Below are positions 35,501 through 46,400 of a DNA stretch of 64,000 nt, piece by piece. The notes under the pieces were generated by a model that worked only from the letters and a program-made list of their open reading frames with translations, did no database searches and had not been told where the DNA came from. Both the position numbers and the translations under genes were made by a program. Source of the DNA: Theristus sp. LFF4_11 (taxonomy: Eukaryota; Nematoda; Chromadorea; Monhysterida; Xyalidae); the NCBI GenBank assembly GCA_030248135.1, contig JASANC010004030.1, positions 38,737 through 102,736 of the forward strand, written 5' to 3'. Each line of letters starts with the position of its first letter. Positions within the stretch are counted from its first letter, which is position 1.

Positions 35501-37950
35501 CGACGGCCGATTCGCCCGAAATCGTCACGATTCAGTATCTAGAGTTGCTCACGTAAGAAAACTAACCCAAAATCCGTGATCAGCGCATTGAATTACCCTT
35601 GAAAACACCCTTTCTTGTTTTTCGTTTCTGGACCGATTTCGCCAATTTCGACGGCCGATTCGCCCGACATCGTCACGATTCAGCATCTAGAGTTGCTTGC
35701 ATAAAAAAACGAACCCAAAATCCGTGATCAGCGCATTGAATTACCCTGGAAAACACCATTTTCTTGTTTTTCGTTTCTAGACCGATTTCGCCAATTTCCA
35801 CGGCCGATTCGCCCGAAATCGGCACGATTCGGTATCTAGAGTTGCTCACATAAAACAACTAACCCAAAATCCGTGATCAGCACACTGAATTATTCTGGAA
35901 AACACCCTTTTCTTGTTTTTCGTTTCTGGACCGATTTCGCCAATTTCCACGGTCGATTCGTGCGAAATCGTCACGATTCAGCATCTAGAGTTGCTCACGT
36001 AAGAAAACTAACCCAAAATCCGTGATCAGCGCATTGAATTACCCTGGAAAACACCCTTTTCTTGTTTTTCGTTTCTGAACCGATTTCGCCAATTTCCACG
36101 GCCGATTCGCCCGAAATCGTCACGATTCAGCATCTGGAGTTGCTCACGTAAGAAAACTAACCCAAAATCCGTGATCAGTGTATTTAATTACCATGGAAAA
36201 CACCGTATTTTTGTTTTTCATTTCTGGACCGATTTCGCCAATTTCCACGGCCGATTCGCCCGAAATCGTCACGATTCAGCATCTAGAGTTGCTCACATAA
36301 AAAAACTAACCCAAAATCCGTGATCAGCGCATTGAATTCCTACGGACTAGACTTTTTCCTATTATTTTTCATTGCTCAGACAAAATTTGTAAGAGTGAAA
36401 AACTGATACTCAGTCAAAATGCTACGAACTTTGAAAGAATGCCCAATTTTGACTCAAAAAAGTGCCCGGGCAAAAAAATAAACTAAATTTTCAGAAAATA
36501 CGGATGAAATTACCCTAGGAAACATTTTTCTTTAACTGTGATAGTGTCCCAGCTAAAAATTGAAAGGACGAACACTTAAAACCGGGTGAAAACCCTCCGA
36601 ACTTTTAAAAATGCCCAATTTTTACCAAAAAACAGGGTCTGGATAAAAAATTAACCCAATTTTCAAAATCTCCGGGTGGAATTACCCCAGGGAACATTTT
36701 TGTTCGACTGTGAAAGTGTCGCAGGTAAAAATTTAAAGGGCGAACACATGTTGATTACATACCTGAAAAAAAAATACAAAGGGAAAGAAGTAACACGATT
36801 TTCAGAATAGGTTTTTCGTGTCTACAGCGTATGAAAAGTAGTCGGATAAAAAATTTTTCGCGGCTCCAAGCACAACTTTGGGTGTTCGTTTCGTGTGCAC
36901 AGAACCAAGTTTGTGGCTTATACTATGCTCGCTGGAGGAAGCGAGCAAATTTAAAAAAAGCGCGCGAGGGGATAACGGCTCATAAAATGCGTGATGCGCT
37001 CTCCGCTCGCTGCGCTCGCTCGCGCATCCGCATGATTCTTGATTGTTTAAAAACGCATAAATCCTGGCGTTTGTTTCACCTGTTTCAACAATGGCCACTT
37101 CGCAAATGTATCCATGACGTGAATGGCACTTATAGCCGGTATCTTCATCCTCCTTTTTGGTCCCCAAAACGGACGGAAGGAAATCATTAATTAAAAATTC
37201 CGCAGCGTCAAAGGGTTTTCGTCTGCTTTTTCCCAGCGCAACGCAGTTTTCGTACATGCTCCGTTTTGCCTCATTCGGCAACGTCACAATTTTTGCTCGC
37301 CCTTCTTTTTTCATTAAGTAGTCGTAGACGAGGTAGTTCTGACTTCTAACGCCTATCCAAATCTGAATAATAAACCATGAAACGTTTATAAAAAAACGAA
37401 TTAAAACTGTTGTTTTATAATACTGCTACCCACAACAAGCAATGTGAAACGCGTTTCACGTGGTATATGGGGTTCGGGAAAAACTGGCAAATAATCCCGT
37501 TTTAAACTAAAAAACTAAAAAACTAAAAAGTTTTAAACTAAACTAATGCCGGAAGAAAATCTAAAGGTCAACAAAAATAAGCAGCGCATTCGAACGGCGC
37601 GCGCTGACGCGCTGAGTTCGAATGTTGCATCATTTTCAATGCCAATTTCACCCGTGTGTTTTCCAGATCGCGTCGCTGATAAACGTGCCAGAGTTCATTG
37701 AACGCCTCGTTGCTGTCCGCCCAGGCCAGTCGACCGTGTCGTGTCATCGTGGCGCCGCCGCCGTTCCCTTGATACCGCAGATCTTCGTAGCACGCACGAT
37801 TCGCGCGATCCCACGTCATACCCTCGAATTTCAAGTACAAACAGCGAGTTTCATTGTTCAGCTTGTATTTGTGGAGATACTCGTATTCCTTGGCGCTTGG
37901 AGACTGCAGCACCACGTGGCACAGGTGCTCCTCCGGCAGGGCACTGGAAT
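32517..37950 (-). CDS. Lectin B: CTLD membrane receptor, incomplete and frameshifted
   Basis: Supported exons: 37950-37652 (NNETRCLYLKFEGMTWDRA ... TRHGRLAWAD), 37362-37080 (IWIGVRSQN ... YKCHSRHGYICEVAIVE), 33437-33239 (stalk and TM: EIAWILLGVVGALLALASAL), 32686-32517 (tail, very basic, ending RFKKK then stop). CTLD Cys and the WIG motif are present. EPN/WND are absent. The stalk reads IPTTSTPPPTTAPTNGTP in the expected phase-1 frame, but the TM is in another frame. The exon is 199 nt, one more than a multiple of three, where paralogues are exact multiples. No signal-peptide exon (expected 37951-39504) and no EB/TIL exon (expected 33438-37079) was found. The latter intron holds a satellite-bearing transposon. 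Probably a pseudogene, or an assembly error. Confidence 0.7.
32799..32932. mobile_element. Small element with GTTCGCTG / CAGCGAAC ends
   Basis: GTTCGCTGATGTTTTACCCAG starts it and CGAAACCGCAAACAGCGAAC ends it, giving 8-bp inverted ends. Copies lie at 61205-61336 (left end truncated) and 61425-61562. A fragment is at about 25905-25980. It lies in the lectin B intron. Confidence 0.7.
33860..37050. mobile_element. Satellite-carrying element, copy 1
   Basis: The order is: an ATGCGGGAGACGCATATAAA end, a unique left part, the 149-bp array (34440-36340), AT-rich spacer units (TTTCAGAAAATACGGATGAA type), then a CGCTCGCTCGCGCATCCGCAT end. The same order, reverse complemented, occurs at 50780-54548. 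The right end overlaps the donor side of lectin B exon 37362-37080. No ORF encodes a recognisable transposase. Confidence 0.75.
34440..36340 (+). repeat. 149-bp satellite array, about 13 units
   Basis: Units hold GGACCGATTTCGCCAATTTC, CACGGCCGATTCGCCCGAAA, TCGTCACGATTCAGCATCTA and GTGATCAGCGCATTGAATTA. Landmarks at 35282, 35431, 35580 and 35728 are 148-149 bp apart. Unit identity is high. A second array lies inverted at 51655-53450. Confidence 0.92.
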
Positions 37951-39504
37951 CTGCAGTGATATCTTCAACTTTCAACTTTCAACTGACTTGTTCATCTGTA
38001 AAATATTTTTTCAGCGGTCTGTATTCAGAAAATAAACACAATAACTCAGTTTACGTGGGCAAACGACGTTGTATAATGCGATGAACAAGAGAGAAGCAGC
38101 ATGAACGGGCATGTTGAACGGGTATATGTTTTGTTGGTGTCGTTTTTTAGCAAATGAAATGGATGATGACCAAACTTTTCATTTGTAATTTGTTGGTTTA
38201 CGCTAAGCCTATTAATAAGAACAATAACCAAATTTTGCAACGAAGCAAGATGAGAAATGGCACAGTTCGTGGCACGCTAAGAAAGAAAATAGGCAAAGGG
38301 CGGGGCGAAGACCAGAACAATTGACAGGACGAAAACGGGAACGAGTCATGAGACACAGGAAACCCATGTCCACAACGAGGTTCGAACTTTCCACCTCGAA
38401 CCTTTCAAAAACAGATGCAGATGCATGCTCAAACATCATGTTTTCCGTGTGTGTAGAATTGAAATTATAAAGCTGCGATGAGTTGTTTTCAGGCCTATTC
38501 GTTTTCTCTGTGTTTGTGCGTTATCAATTGCTGTCATTCTTTTCATTCATTCATTCATTCATTCATTTTATTTCGCAAGAATGCGGGATGCTCCGCTAAA
38601 ACTGTTAAGACAACATGAGATACGGAGACCCATAAAACAACGTAAAACATAAAAACACACAAAAAACAAACCAGTACGTCGCACACAAAAAAGAAAAAAA
38701 AATAAAAAAAAGGAAAAATAAAAAATACACGGACACGAAAAAAGGCAAAGGGAAAAAGAAAGAAAGAAAAAAAATGTACGGATTTCTAAAAAAATAAAAA
38801 AGAAAAAGAGAAAAAGAGAAAAAAACACATTCACATGAGAACCTCTGACACAATTTTGCCATGCTTGTTGTTTGCGATTTTATGTAGAACTTCAGACAAC
38901 ATAGTGCGATCATTAACGGTACGCTTGAAACGTGGTATTGGCAGTGAAACAACGGATTGACTCAAACAGTTGTATGCAGCACCAATCGATAAAAGTGCGC
39001 CTGAGACCGCCGTTTACAGGTTCGCCTTGGAATCACAATAGCACGATGGTGGTTTGTACGAGCACTTATACGTTTGTTTCGATTTATTCTTTGGATTCAA
39101 CAGTGTTTTTCACTTTTCAGCTGGCAAACAATAACAAAATTTTCAAATTCAAAGTTGCCACAAAGAGATGCACTTTTGAATTCAGAAGATTACATACTGT
39201 ATAATTGCACAATCAGTTTAATTGGATGACGTCAAATGCTGTAAAATCCGGAAACAAATCCTTGAATCACTGCAAACAACAATCATTGTAAATTTTAAAT
39301 GTTCAAAGTTGGAAAAAATGTGGCGTTTATCAACTTGAATTCGGTGACTCCACACGCGTGAAGTCGAAGTTGCCTGTGATTTGGAGTTGAATGGAAAATT
39401 GCGTTTACGAACACACACGGTTACACAACGCTGTCGCTTTTCATGATAAGGCTGGCGAGGGGTTTAGTAGCAAGCGCAAACGTCGTTTTTTTTGTGTGAC
39501 AGTA
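37951..39504. other. Intergenic / unresolved lectin B 5' region
   Basis: It should contain lectin B's signal-peptide exon, but none was found. It holds an (ATTC)n microsatellite at about 38541-38570, an A-rich low-complexity tract at 38680-38830, and a tRNA-like GGTTCGAACCTCG motif on the minus strand near 38380. Nothing else could be supported. Confidence 0.45.
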
Positions 39505-42363
39505 TCAGCGTGGCGGCTTCTCAGAGATGACCGAATCAGCCGTCATTTCCGACGTCTCCGTCTCCGCTTCGTTGTTCGTCACCGTGCCATGTGCGTCGGC
39601 GAAACGGCATTCTGCGATCGACGCCTTCGAGTGTATGTTTGGTTTTCCGGTCGACTTGTTTGTTGGTGTTGTGATCGAGTTTTTGGGTGGTTTTTCTGTT
39701 TTCCGAGCACGACGGTAGACGAGAAACGCCACTGTGATTAAAAACAAAGTATTGTGGATTTATTCAAACGTGTTCGGAGTAAAATGACGTCATTTGCTTT
39801 AAAAACGCCCGTTTGTCAAAGTACAGGCACTAAAATGTCAGTTTGGTGTGACTGATTCGACATTCACACCATTTGTTTACGGGAAGAAATCGGCTAAACG
39901 GAAAGTTGCAGTGAACGGCAAGCGCATGTTTGGCGGCACATGACGTCATTTCAGTGGGACACGTTTGAAAAAAATACATGTAGGTCATACCTACTTAACC
40001 TGTAGTTTAATTTAGAAACCCATAGTCTGCAAAGTCACTGAGAAAATAATTGTGTGTCGTTGTGTCAATGTTGGCTAAAACACGTCACAAGTCACAACTA
40101 AACAAGTCACAAAAATCTATTATCGGAGATCAGCAATAATAAAACACACTTTTCTGATTGCGGCGTTTTTAAAAGCAGTTTTAAATTGAAATGCCTTGGC
40201 TTGACCGTAATTTTTTTGAACAAGGTCAAGTCAAGACAGGAAAGTTCATGAAAACACTTCCCACTGAAAAGTGCATCAAAACAATAATCAAACATCAAAA
40301 GTCAAAACATTGTGAAACGGTATCTTTTGAAACCAACCGACAAGCGCGATGCCTGTAACCGTGGCCAGCACGCCACTGACAATGCCGAGCAGTATCCAAG
40401 CAATGTTAGTTGAGCTTTTCGACTTTTTCACCAGTTCGTTACCGTGGAGAACTTCTGATTGATTGATTGGTTGTTTGGTTTCGTTCATAGTTGAAGTTAA
40501 CGGGATCATGGCGGTTGTCGGTGTCGCTAAAAAACCCAGCAATTTGGGTTGAAACAAATGCTTTGAATAAAGGCGTTGAAGTGATCGAATCTCATACTTC
40601 ACGTCTGTGTTCCGTTCCGTTAAATTTTAACATGAATAGCGGTGTATGCTAAATATCTCGCAAGGCTATGGTTGAAAATCACAATTCGTAAGCAAAAAAT
40701 AGGTCATAAAGCCAGCTACAAAACACTTACGACATTGCTGCTTCTTGATGCACTTGAACTGTTTGTCGCGCACGTAGCCGGGCATACAGAAGCAGCCTGC
40801 GACGCAGTTGTCCGTGTAGCATTCGTCGGCGTCGTCACTGTCGCACCGCTTTTGACATGCCGTGCCGCATTGAGAGAAGTACTCGTTGTCGTTGCAGAAA
40901 CCGGCTGCAAAACAAGAGGAATGCAGTCAATACATCCAAATGAGTGCACACAGTCCCCAAAATCACCATTTTAACGACTTGTATCCCGGTCACGGGCAAA
41001 ATAGTTTTTGCATGAAGAAAATAGTCCATGAAATGAAGAAAACGCGCATCCATAAAAGGTTAAATAGACGGCTCTAACATATTGAATTTTGAAACAAAAA
41101 TTCGTACACAATTTCAAGTATCGAAACCATACATTTAAAAAATTTGATTTTATTTTCCTTCACCTCTTTCCAAACGGTGTACAATTGCGATTTCGCAAAT
41201 GTAACTGAACCGTGACTGGCAGTTGTCGAACAACAACAATTGGTCATCCTCTGGCGACCATTCCTCGAGATTCGACGTTACGTACTGCAATGGGGGCGAC
41301 ACGGCACGTTTGCCGCTGGTGCTTGCTTGTCTTAGCGCCCCACAGTCTCCGCGTTTCGGTGGCCTCTTACCGTCTGTTGCCAACGTCACAATTCTCGCTA
41401 GCCCTTGTTCGTTCATCGAATGATCGTATACGAGATAACGGTCGCTCGCATTAGCGCATATGCTTCGCAAACCTATCCAAGTCTGAAAAATAAATAAACA
41501 CTAAAATTTACACCTGTTGCTGTTTGCGTTGTCTTTTATTTTGCTCCCGAGACTCAATGCGTGCATAAATCGGTAGACAGTTTCATGCATGACGCGGTAA
41601 TAATTCAAAATATGTAAAGTGATCCGAGCCCCCAAAATAGGGCCGGGCACTTAAGCTATGTATTTTGAATTGTCACTTTGAAACTAGTTTCCTAGCTTTC
41701 GACGTCTGAAAATGCATAAAGTCACAGAACCCGAAAAAAATCATAATACTCGAAAGATGTTCCGTGGTTGATGTTTCTGCTTGATTTTCTCGACCGCCTC
41801 CGTGCTGTCCACCCAGGCCAATCGGCCGTGACGTGTCACTGTGACGTCATTGCCATTCACGGGGTACTGTAGCTCTTTATAACACGCACGATTCGCTTCC
41901 TCCCACGTCATCGCTCTTTGTGTCTCGTGATACAGACACCGAGTTTCGTCGTTGATCATGTATCCGCCCAGAGGCTCATATTTGTCCGCACGACGCGAGT
42001 GCAGGGCAATATTCGCGCACACTTCTTTCGCCGGCGATGGTGACACACTGGTGGTGTCTGCAGACATTTGTGAAGCAGCACTTTGGCGACGCGTATCCAA
42101 CACAAAATACTGCTTCATGAATGCCGCTTCTTTAGTTTCCTTGTCAAACTATGGCGTTGTTTCAATTTTTTTCTGAAGCGTCAACAATTGTTTTGACGGT
42201 TTCAAATGGCAGCGGTAGACGTAAAAACACGCATAATGACCGAACCGTAGTACGCATAAATCGGAGATGTTCAAAAAAAGATAATACCTGAACAGACGAT
42301 GTTGCTTCGCTGGAAATTGAACAATGATACAATGAGCAAAAAGGCAGCAAAAGAATAGGCCAT
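39505..42363 (-). CDS. Lectin C: CTLD / TIL-domain single-pass membrane receptor, 6 exons, intact
   Basis: Exons: 42363-42288, 42057-41750, 41482-41164, 40904-40731, 40526-40338, 39731-39505; 430 codons plus stop, all phases consistent. Signal peptide MAYSFAAFLLIVSLFNF. The CTLD (about 45-232) is split between two exons at a phase-0 intron before TWIGL. It has NDETRCLYHE, MTWEEANRAC, TRHGRLAWVD and FDNCQSRFSYICEI, and lacks EPN/WND. Exon 4 is a TIL (trypsin-inhibitor-like) domain with ten Cys: CNDNEYFSQCGTACQKRC ... CVAGCFCMPGYV. The TM is NIAWILLGIVSGVLATVTG, split by an intron whose next exon continues VAFLVYRRARK (stop-transfer). The cytoplasmic tail of about 70 residues is rich in Ser/Thr/Glu and ends SEKPPR. 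Likely a surface recognition receptor. Ligand and signalling are unknown. Confidence 0.88.
39762..39970. mobile_element. MITE family 1, copy 2
   Basis: Reverse-complement copy of 4294-4511 with ends TTCAAACGTGTTCGG and GGGACACGTTTGAA, and TGACGTCA near both ends. It sits about 30 bp beyond the acceptor of lectin C's tail exon, in the intron. Confidence 0.82.
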
Positions 42364-43453
42364 GTCGGGGATGTTTTGCTTTGTCTTGTTTTCTTAGCTG
42401 AAAAACGGGATGATGATTGAAATTTTGCGAATAAAGATACGCTATAAAGCCAGAACTAGAAGATCAATACTAGAAAAAAAACAAATGAGAAACAGAACTT
42501 TTTGGGCAGGTCATTTTATCACAATCGCAAAATAACTATATGGTGTTGTTTTACTATTTCGGTTGGTTTTGTCTGCTTTTACGTCATCAACAATGTCTAT
42601 CGGACGTCTTCGGAAGACTCGTCCGGTGACAAAGCCAGTCGGCCAGCATGCGCGCGTCGAGGCGAGAAACGCAAAAGCGAATCACTGATGGCGAGGTACT
42701 CTTACTTAGCTTTTTCTATTCCAATTCTAAACTTAATTTCTTGTTATGGCCTTTAGAAACGTGCGTTGCGCTTATCGCTGTCCATCCGGTGCATCATGCA
42801 CATTGTCACGATTGCCCCACATAGCAGATCACAGTCCACATTACACACCGTCGCACACGCTCATGCGTCGAACAAAGGCTCCAGGTTGTTCTATACCTGT
42901 GCGCTGTGCTCATATTCCGTGCCGTGCCTACATCTGTAGAGCTGCAATAATGCTTACATTGGAATGCGCGCATCATGTTGCGAATTATGTGATCCGATTT
43001 TTGCCCAAATTTGAGCGAGCGATCCAACGGATATAAAAGTTTTACAGATGCTTTTCAAATTTCGCCTTAATCGATTTTCGAGTCACTGTATTTGAGTTGT
43101 TAGGTCATATTTTTTTGTTCCGTCGCATACTACAAGATAACATGGAATCAGAGTTCAAATGGACTTAATAATCAGTACTGTATCACTGTAATCAAAGTAA
43201 TCACAGTAGTTTGGAGTTGTGAAGTTAAAACCAGTAAAAATCAGATTGAATAAGGTAGACACTGAAAGAAACTACATGTAACCTTGATTTTCAATGATTT
43301 GGTTGATCAATAATCAATTGTATTTGCGTCAGAATTGTTGGCGAACGTTGCAAACGTCGTTGTGTGTGAAGAGGTTTTCTACGCCGGATTGTGTTGTATG
43401 TTGCAGTTTGAAAGGCGAAATAATTTACCATTTGATTTAAATACAATTGCATA
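42364..43453. other. Intergenic region upstream of lectin C
   Basis: A block at about 42870-43030 (CTGTGCGCTGTGCTCATA ... TTGGAATGCGCGCATCATG) and the following 400 bp are homologous to 54950-55470 and 59940-60485. They form the 3' flank shared by D, E and F. Frames through the block differ by indels between copies, so it is not conserved as coding. The lectin C promoter should be near 42400-42650. Confidence 0.55.
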
Positions 43454-46400
43454 TTACTGTGGAGGGCGATCGTAGAGGTCAGAATTCGACGTTATTTCCG
43501 AGGCCTGTTCATCATCGCTGTTCGTCTTTGATCTGTGGGCTGTCGCTTGTGTGCTGGGCGGCACGTTTTTCGGCGCATCTTTCATTTTCAATTCACGTTT
43601 GCTTGTCTGCTTCTTTTTCTTTATGGTTTGCGCTTGCTGTAAGCGCTTCATCTGACGGTACAGGACAAACGCCGCTGTAAAAATATATATGAAATGCTGA
43701 GCTGAATGCCTTGAAAACGATCATATTATTTTTCATTCATGAATGCCGCTTTGTTTTTGCAGTCTACCTCGCTAATATATGCAACTAGCTGATTGGTTGG
43801 TGATTTAGCAATTCTCAGCGCTGATTGGTTGGTCATAGCACTTCTTAACGCTGATTGGTTGGTTGTATAGCAATTCTCAGCGCTGGTTGGTTGGTCATGA
43901 GCAAATCTCAGCGTTTTAGTCATATAGCAATTCTCAGCGCTGATTGGTTGGTCATATAGCTATTCTCAGCGCTGATTGGTTGGTCATATAGCAATTCTCA
44001 GCGCTGATTGATTGGTCATATAGCAATTCTCAGCGCTGATTGGTTGGTCATATAGCTATTCTCAGCGCTGATTGGTTGGTCATATAGCTATTCTCAGCGC
44101 TGATTGGTTGGTCATGAGCAAATCTCAGCGTTGATTGGTTAGTCATTGCGTCATGTTGCATATGTTTTCCAGATGGACGGTACACGAATTTATAAAAAAA
44201 GAGCAAAAGTGTCCTTCCTTCAGCGACCCACCGACGACAGCAATGCCCGTGGTGAGTGCCAGCACACCACTGACTATGCCCAGCAGCATCCACGCGATCT
44301 GCGCTGTGCTTTCGGTTGTCCTGTCTTGTTTCTCGTCGGCTTGTATAGCTGGATGGATTTTGGTTTGGCTGGTTGTTTGTTGGATGGTTTTGCTCGTCGT
44401 TGTCAAAGTTGAAGGGGCTGTCGTCGTTGTAGGTCTCGCTAGAAAAAAACCAATAGTCTCACTCAAATCATTGCCTCATGCTAAAAATACCAAACTTGAT
44501 ACCATACAAAACTAAACACCAAAGCAGGTAAAACTGAAATGTGGAACATTTCTGAAACCCAACACCGCAAAAGCGGTTCGGCTTTACACATCTTAATTTT
44601 TTCAACAAGTTTGGTATGATATTAATTTGGATTTATTCAAACGTGTCCGGACTAAAATGACGTCATTTACTTTAAAAACGCCCGTTTGTCAAAGTACAGG
44701 CACTAAAATTTCAGTTTGGTGTGACTGATTCGACATTCACCATTTGTTTACGGGAAGAAATCGGCTAAACGGAAAGTCTGGTTTGCTGTGAACGACAAGC
44801 GCATGTTTTGCGGCACATGACGTCATTTCAGTGGGACACGTTTAAAAAAATAGGTCATAGTTAAGCATCAACTTATTTTTCAGCGCGTTGCAAAAAACAG
44901 CACCCCTTTCTCCGAGGCCATGTCGTTACTTGGCCGTGAAAGTAAAAGCAAAATGAATTGTATTATGGTTTGGTTAAATTGGGCGCAAAAAGTTGGGTGG
45001 TATCATAGTTCTCACATATTGGTCAGAAGAATAATGAGAACACAACAGGCAGGCGTACTTAAGCAAGTTTTCTTCTCCGGGCACTCGCAGACGCTAATTT
45101 TGTAATTGCAGACACTGTTGCCCGAGCACAATTCGGAAAGCGCACACGACTCGCCCACAAACGCTGAAACGGTTGCACAAAGAACAGTTTGCCTTTTTAA
45201 GGAATTTATTTGAAAATACCGTACATCCGTTTTTTTGAAAGTTCAATTGCGCAATGGATTTGTTCTTCAAAAATCATTCAACAGTCTCGGATTAGTCCTT
45301 TGCGAAAGTGTGGTGCACGGACAAGCGATTTCATTCAAACTAAGGCTCTTCAAAAAAGTTTGATGGAATCGCTCTCGCATGGTACAATGTATGCTGTGCC
45401 CTCGTTTGGGTCTGTCAATGATAGATAGATACCGTATTACCCCCAATAAACCCCCATGGGGGATTAATACGTCAGCGACTTTTAGGGGTGGGGGTTTATT
45501 GGTGGGGGGGGGGGGTTTATTTACAAAAAAATTCTAGGGTGTGGGGGTTTGTTGAAAAATGGCAAAAATACATTGCAGGGCAGGCAAGAAAGTCGCAGAA
45601 ACTTCTACTCTACATAGAAATTTCCTTTTATAACAGCCTTTTGTAATGAAATTACTATTAACTCACCCATTTGGGGCCTTTGGTAGCACAATTTCATCAT
45701 TTTCACTGCAACCAGCCACTGAATTCGCTGGGTATGTGTTTCAAACAGGTCTCCAATAATCCCCCATGGGGGATTATTTGGGGGGGGATTATTCGGAAAC
45801 TGGTCGGGGGGGGGGTGGGGGTTTATTGGTGGGGGGGGATTAATGGTGGGGGGGGTTTAATGGGGGTAATACGGTATCTGCTAAAAACGTGTATGAACGT
45901 CTGGTGTCCGTGTCCCGCACTGAAAAAACAAAAAAAGGCGCATTCACGAAGCGGTATTTAGCGACGCGTAGCTGTGTTAAAACATAGCTGTGCTGTCACT
46001 AAAGGCCCATTCATGCAAGACGTTTATATATCCGGCACGTCACGTCACGGCACGTCATGTATGAATGAAGACGTGCGGTAAAGTGACGTGCCGGATCATT
46101 TTAGATTTTCTGCTCATTCATACCTGCGCACGTCGACGTGCGTCGACGGACGTCAAAAAGAGAGGTATGAATGAAGACGTGACGTGAAGTGACGTGCCGG
46201 ATCATTTTAGATTTTTTGCTCATTCATACCTGCGCACGTCGACGTGCGTCGACGGACGGCAAAAAGGGAGGTATGAATGAAGACGTGACGTGACGTGCCG
46301 TGCCGGATAATTTTAGGAACGAACCTAAAAAGCCGTACGTCGAGATTCGAAGATGGTTTGATTTTCTGTATTCATTTTGTTTGTTTGCTATTTTTTTCAA

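Noticed and set aside
42870..43030. Possible Cys-rich exon in the shared 3' flank (RCAHNPCRACVHL type frame in E and F)
   Set aside because: The lectin D copy differs by frame-changing indels and no splice sites flank it consistently, so coding constraint is not supported.
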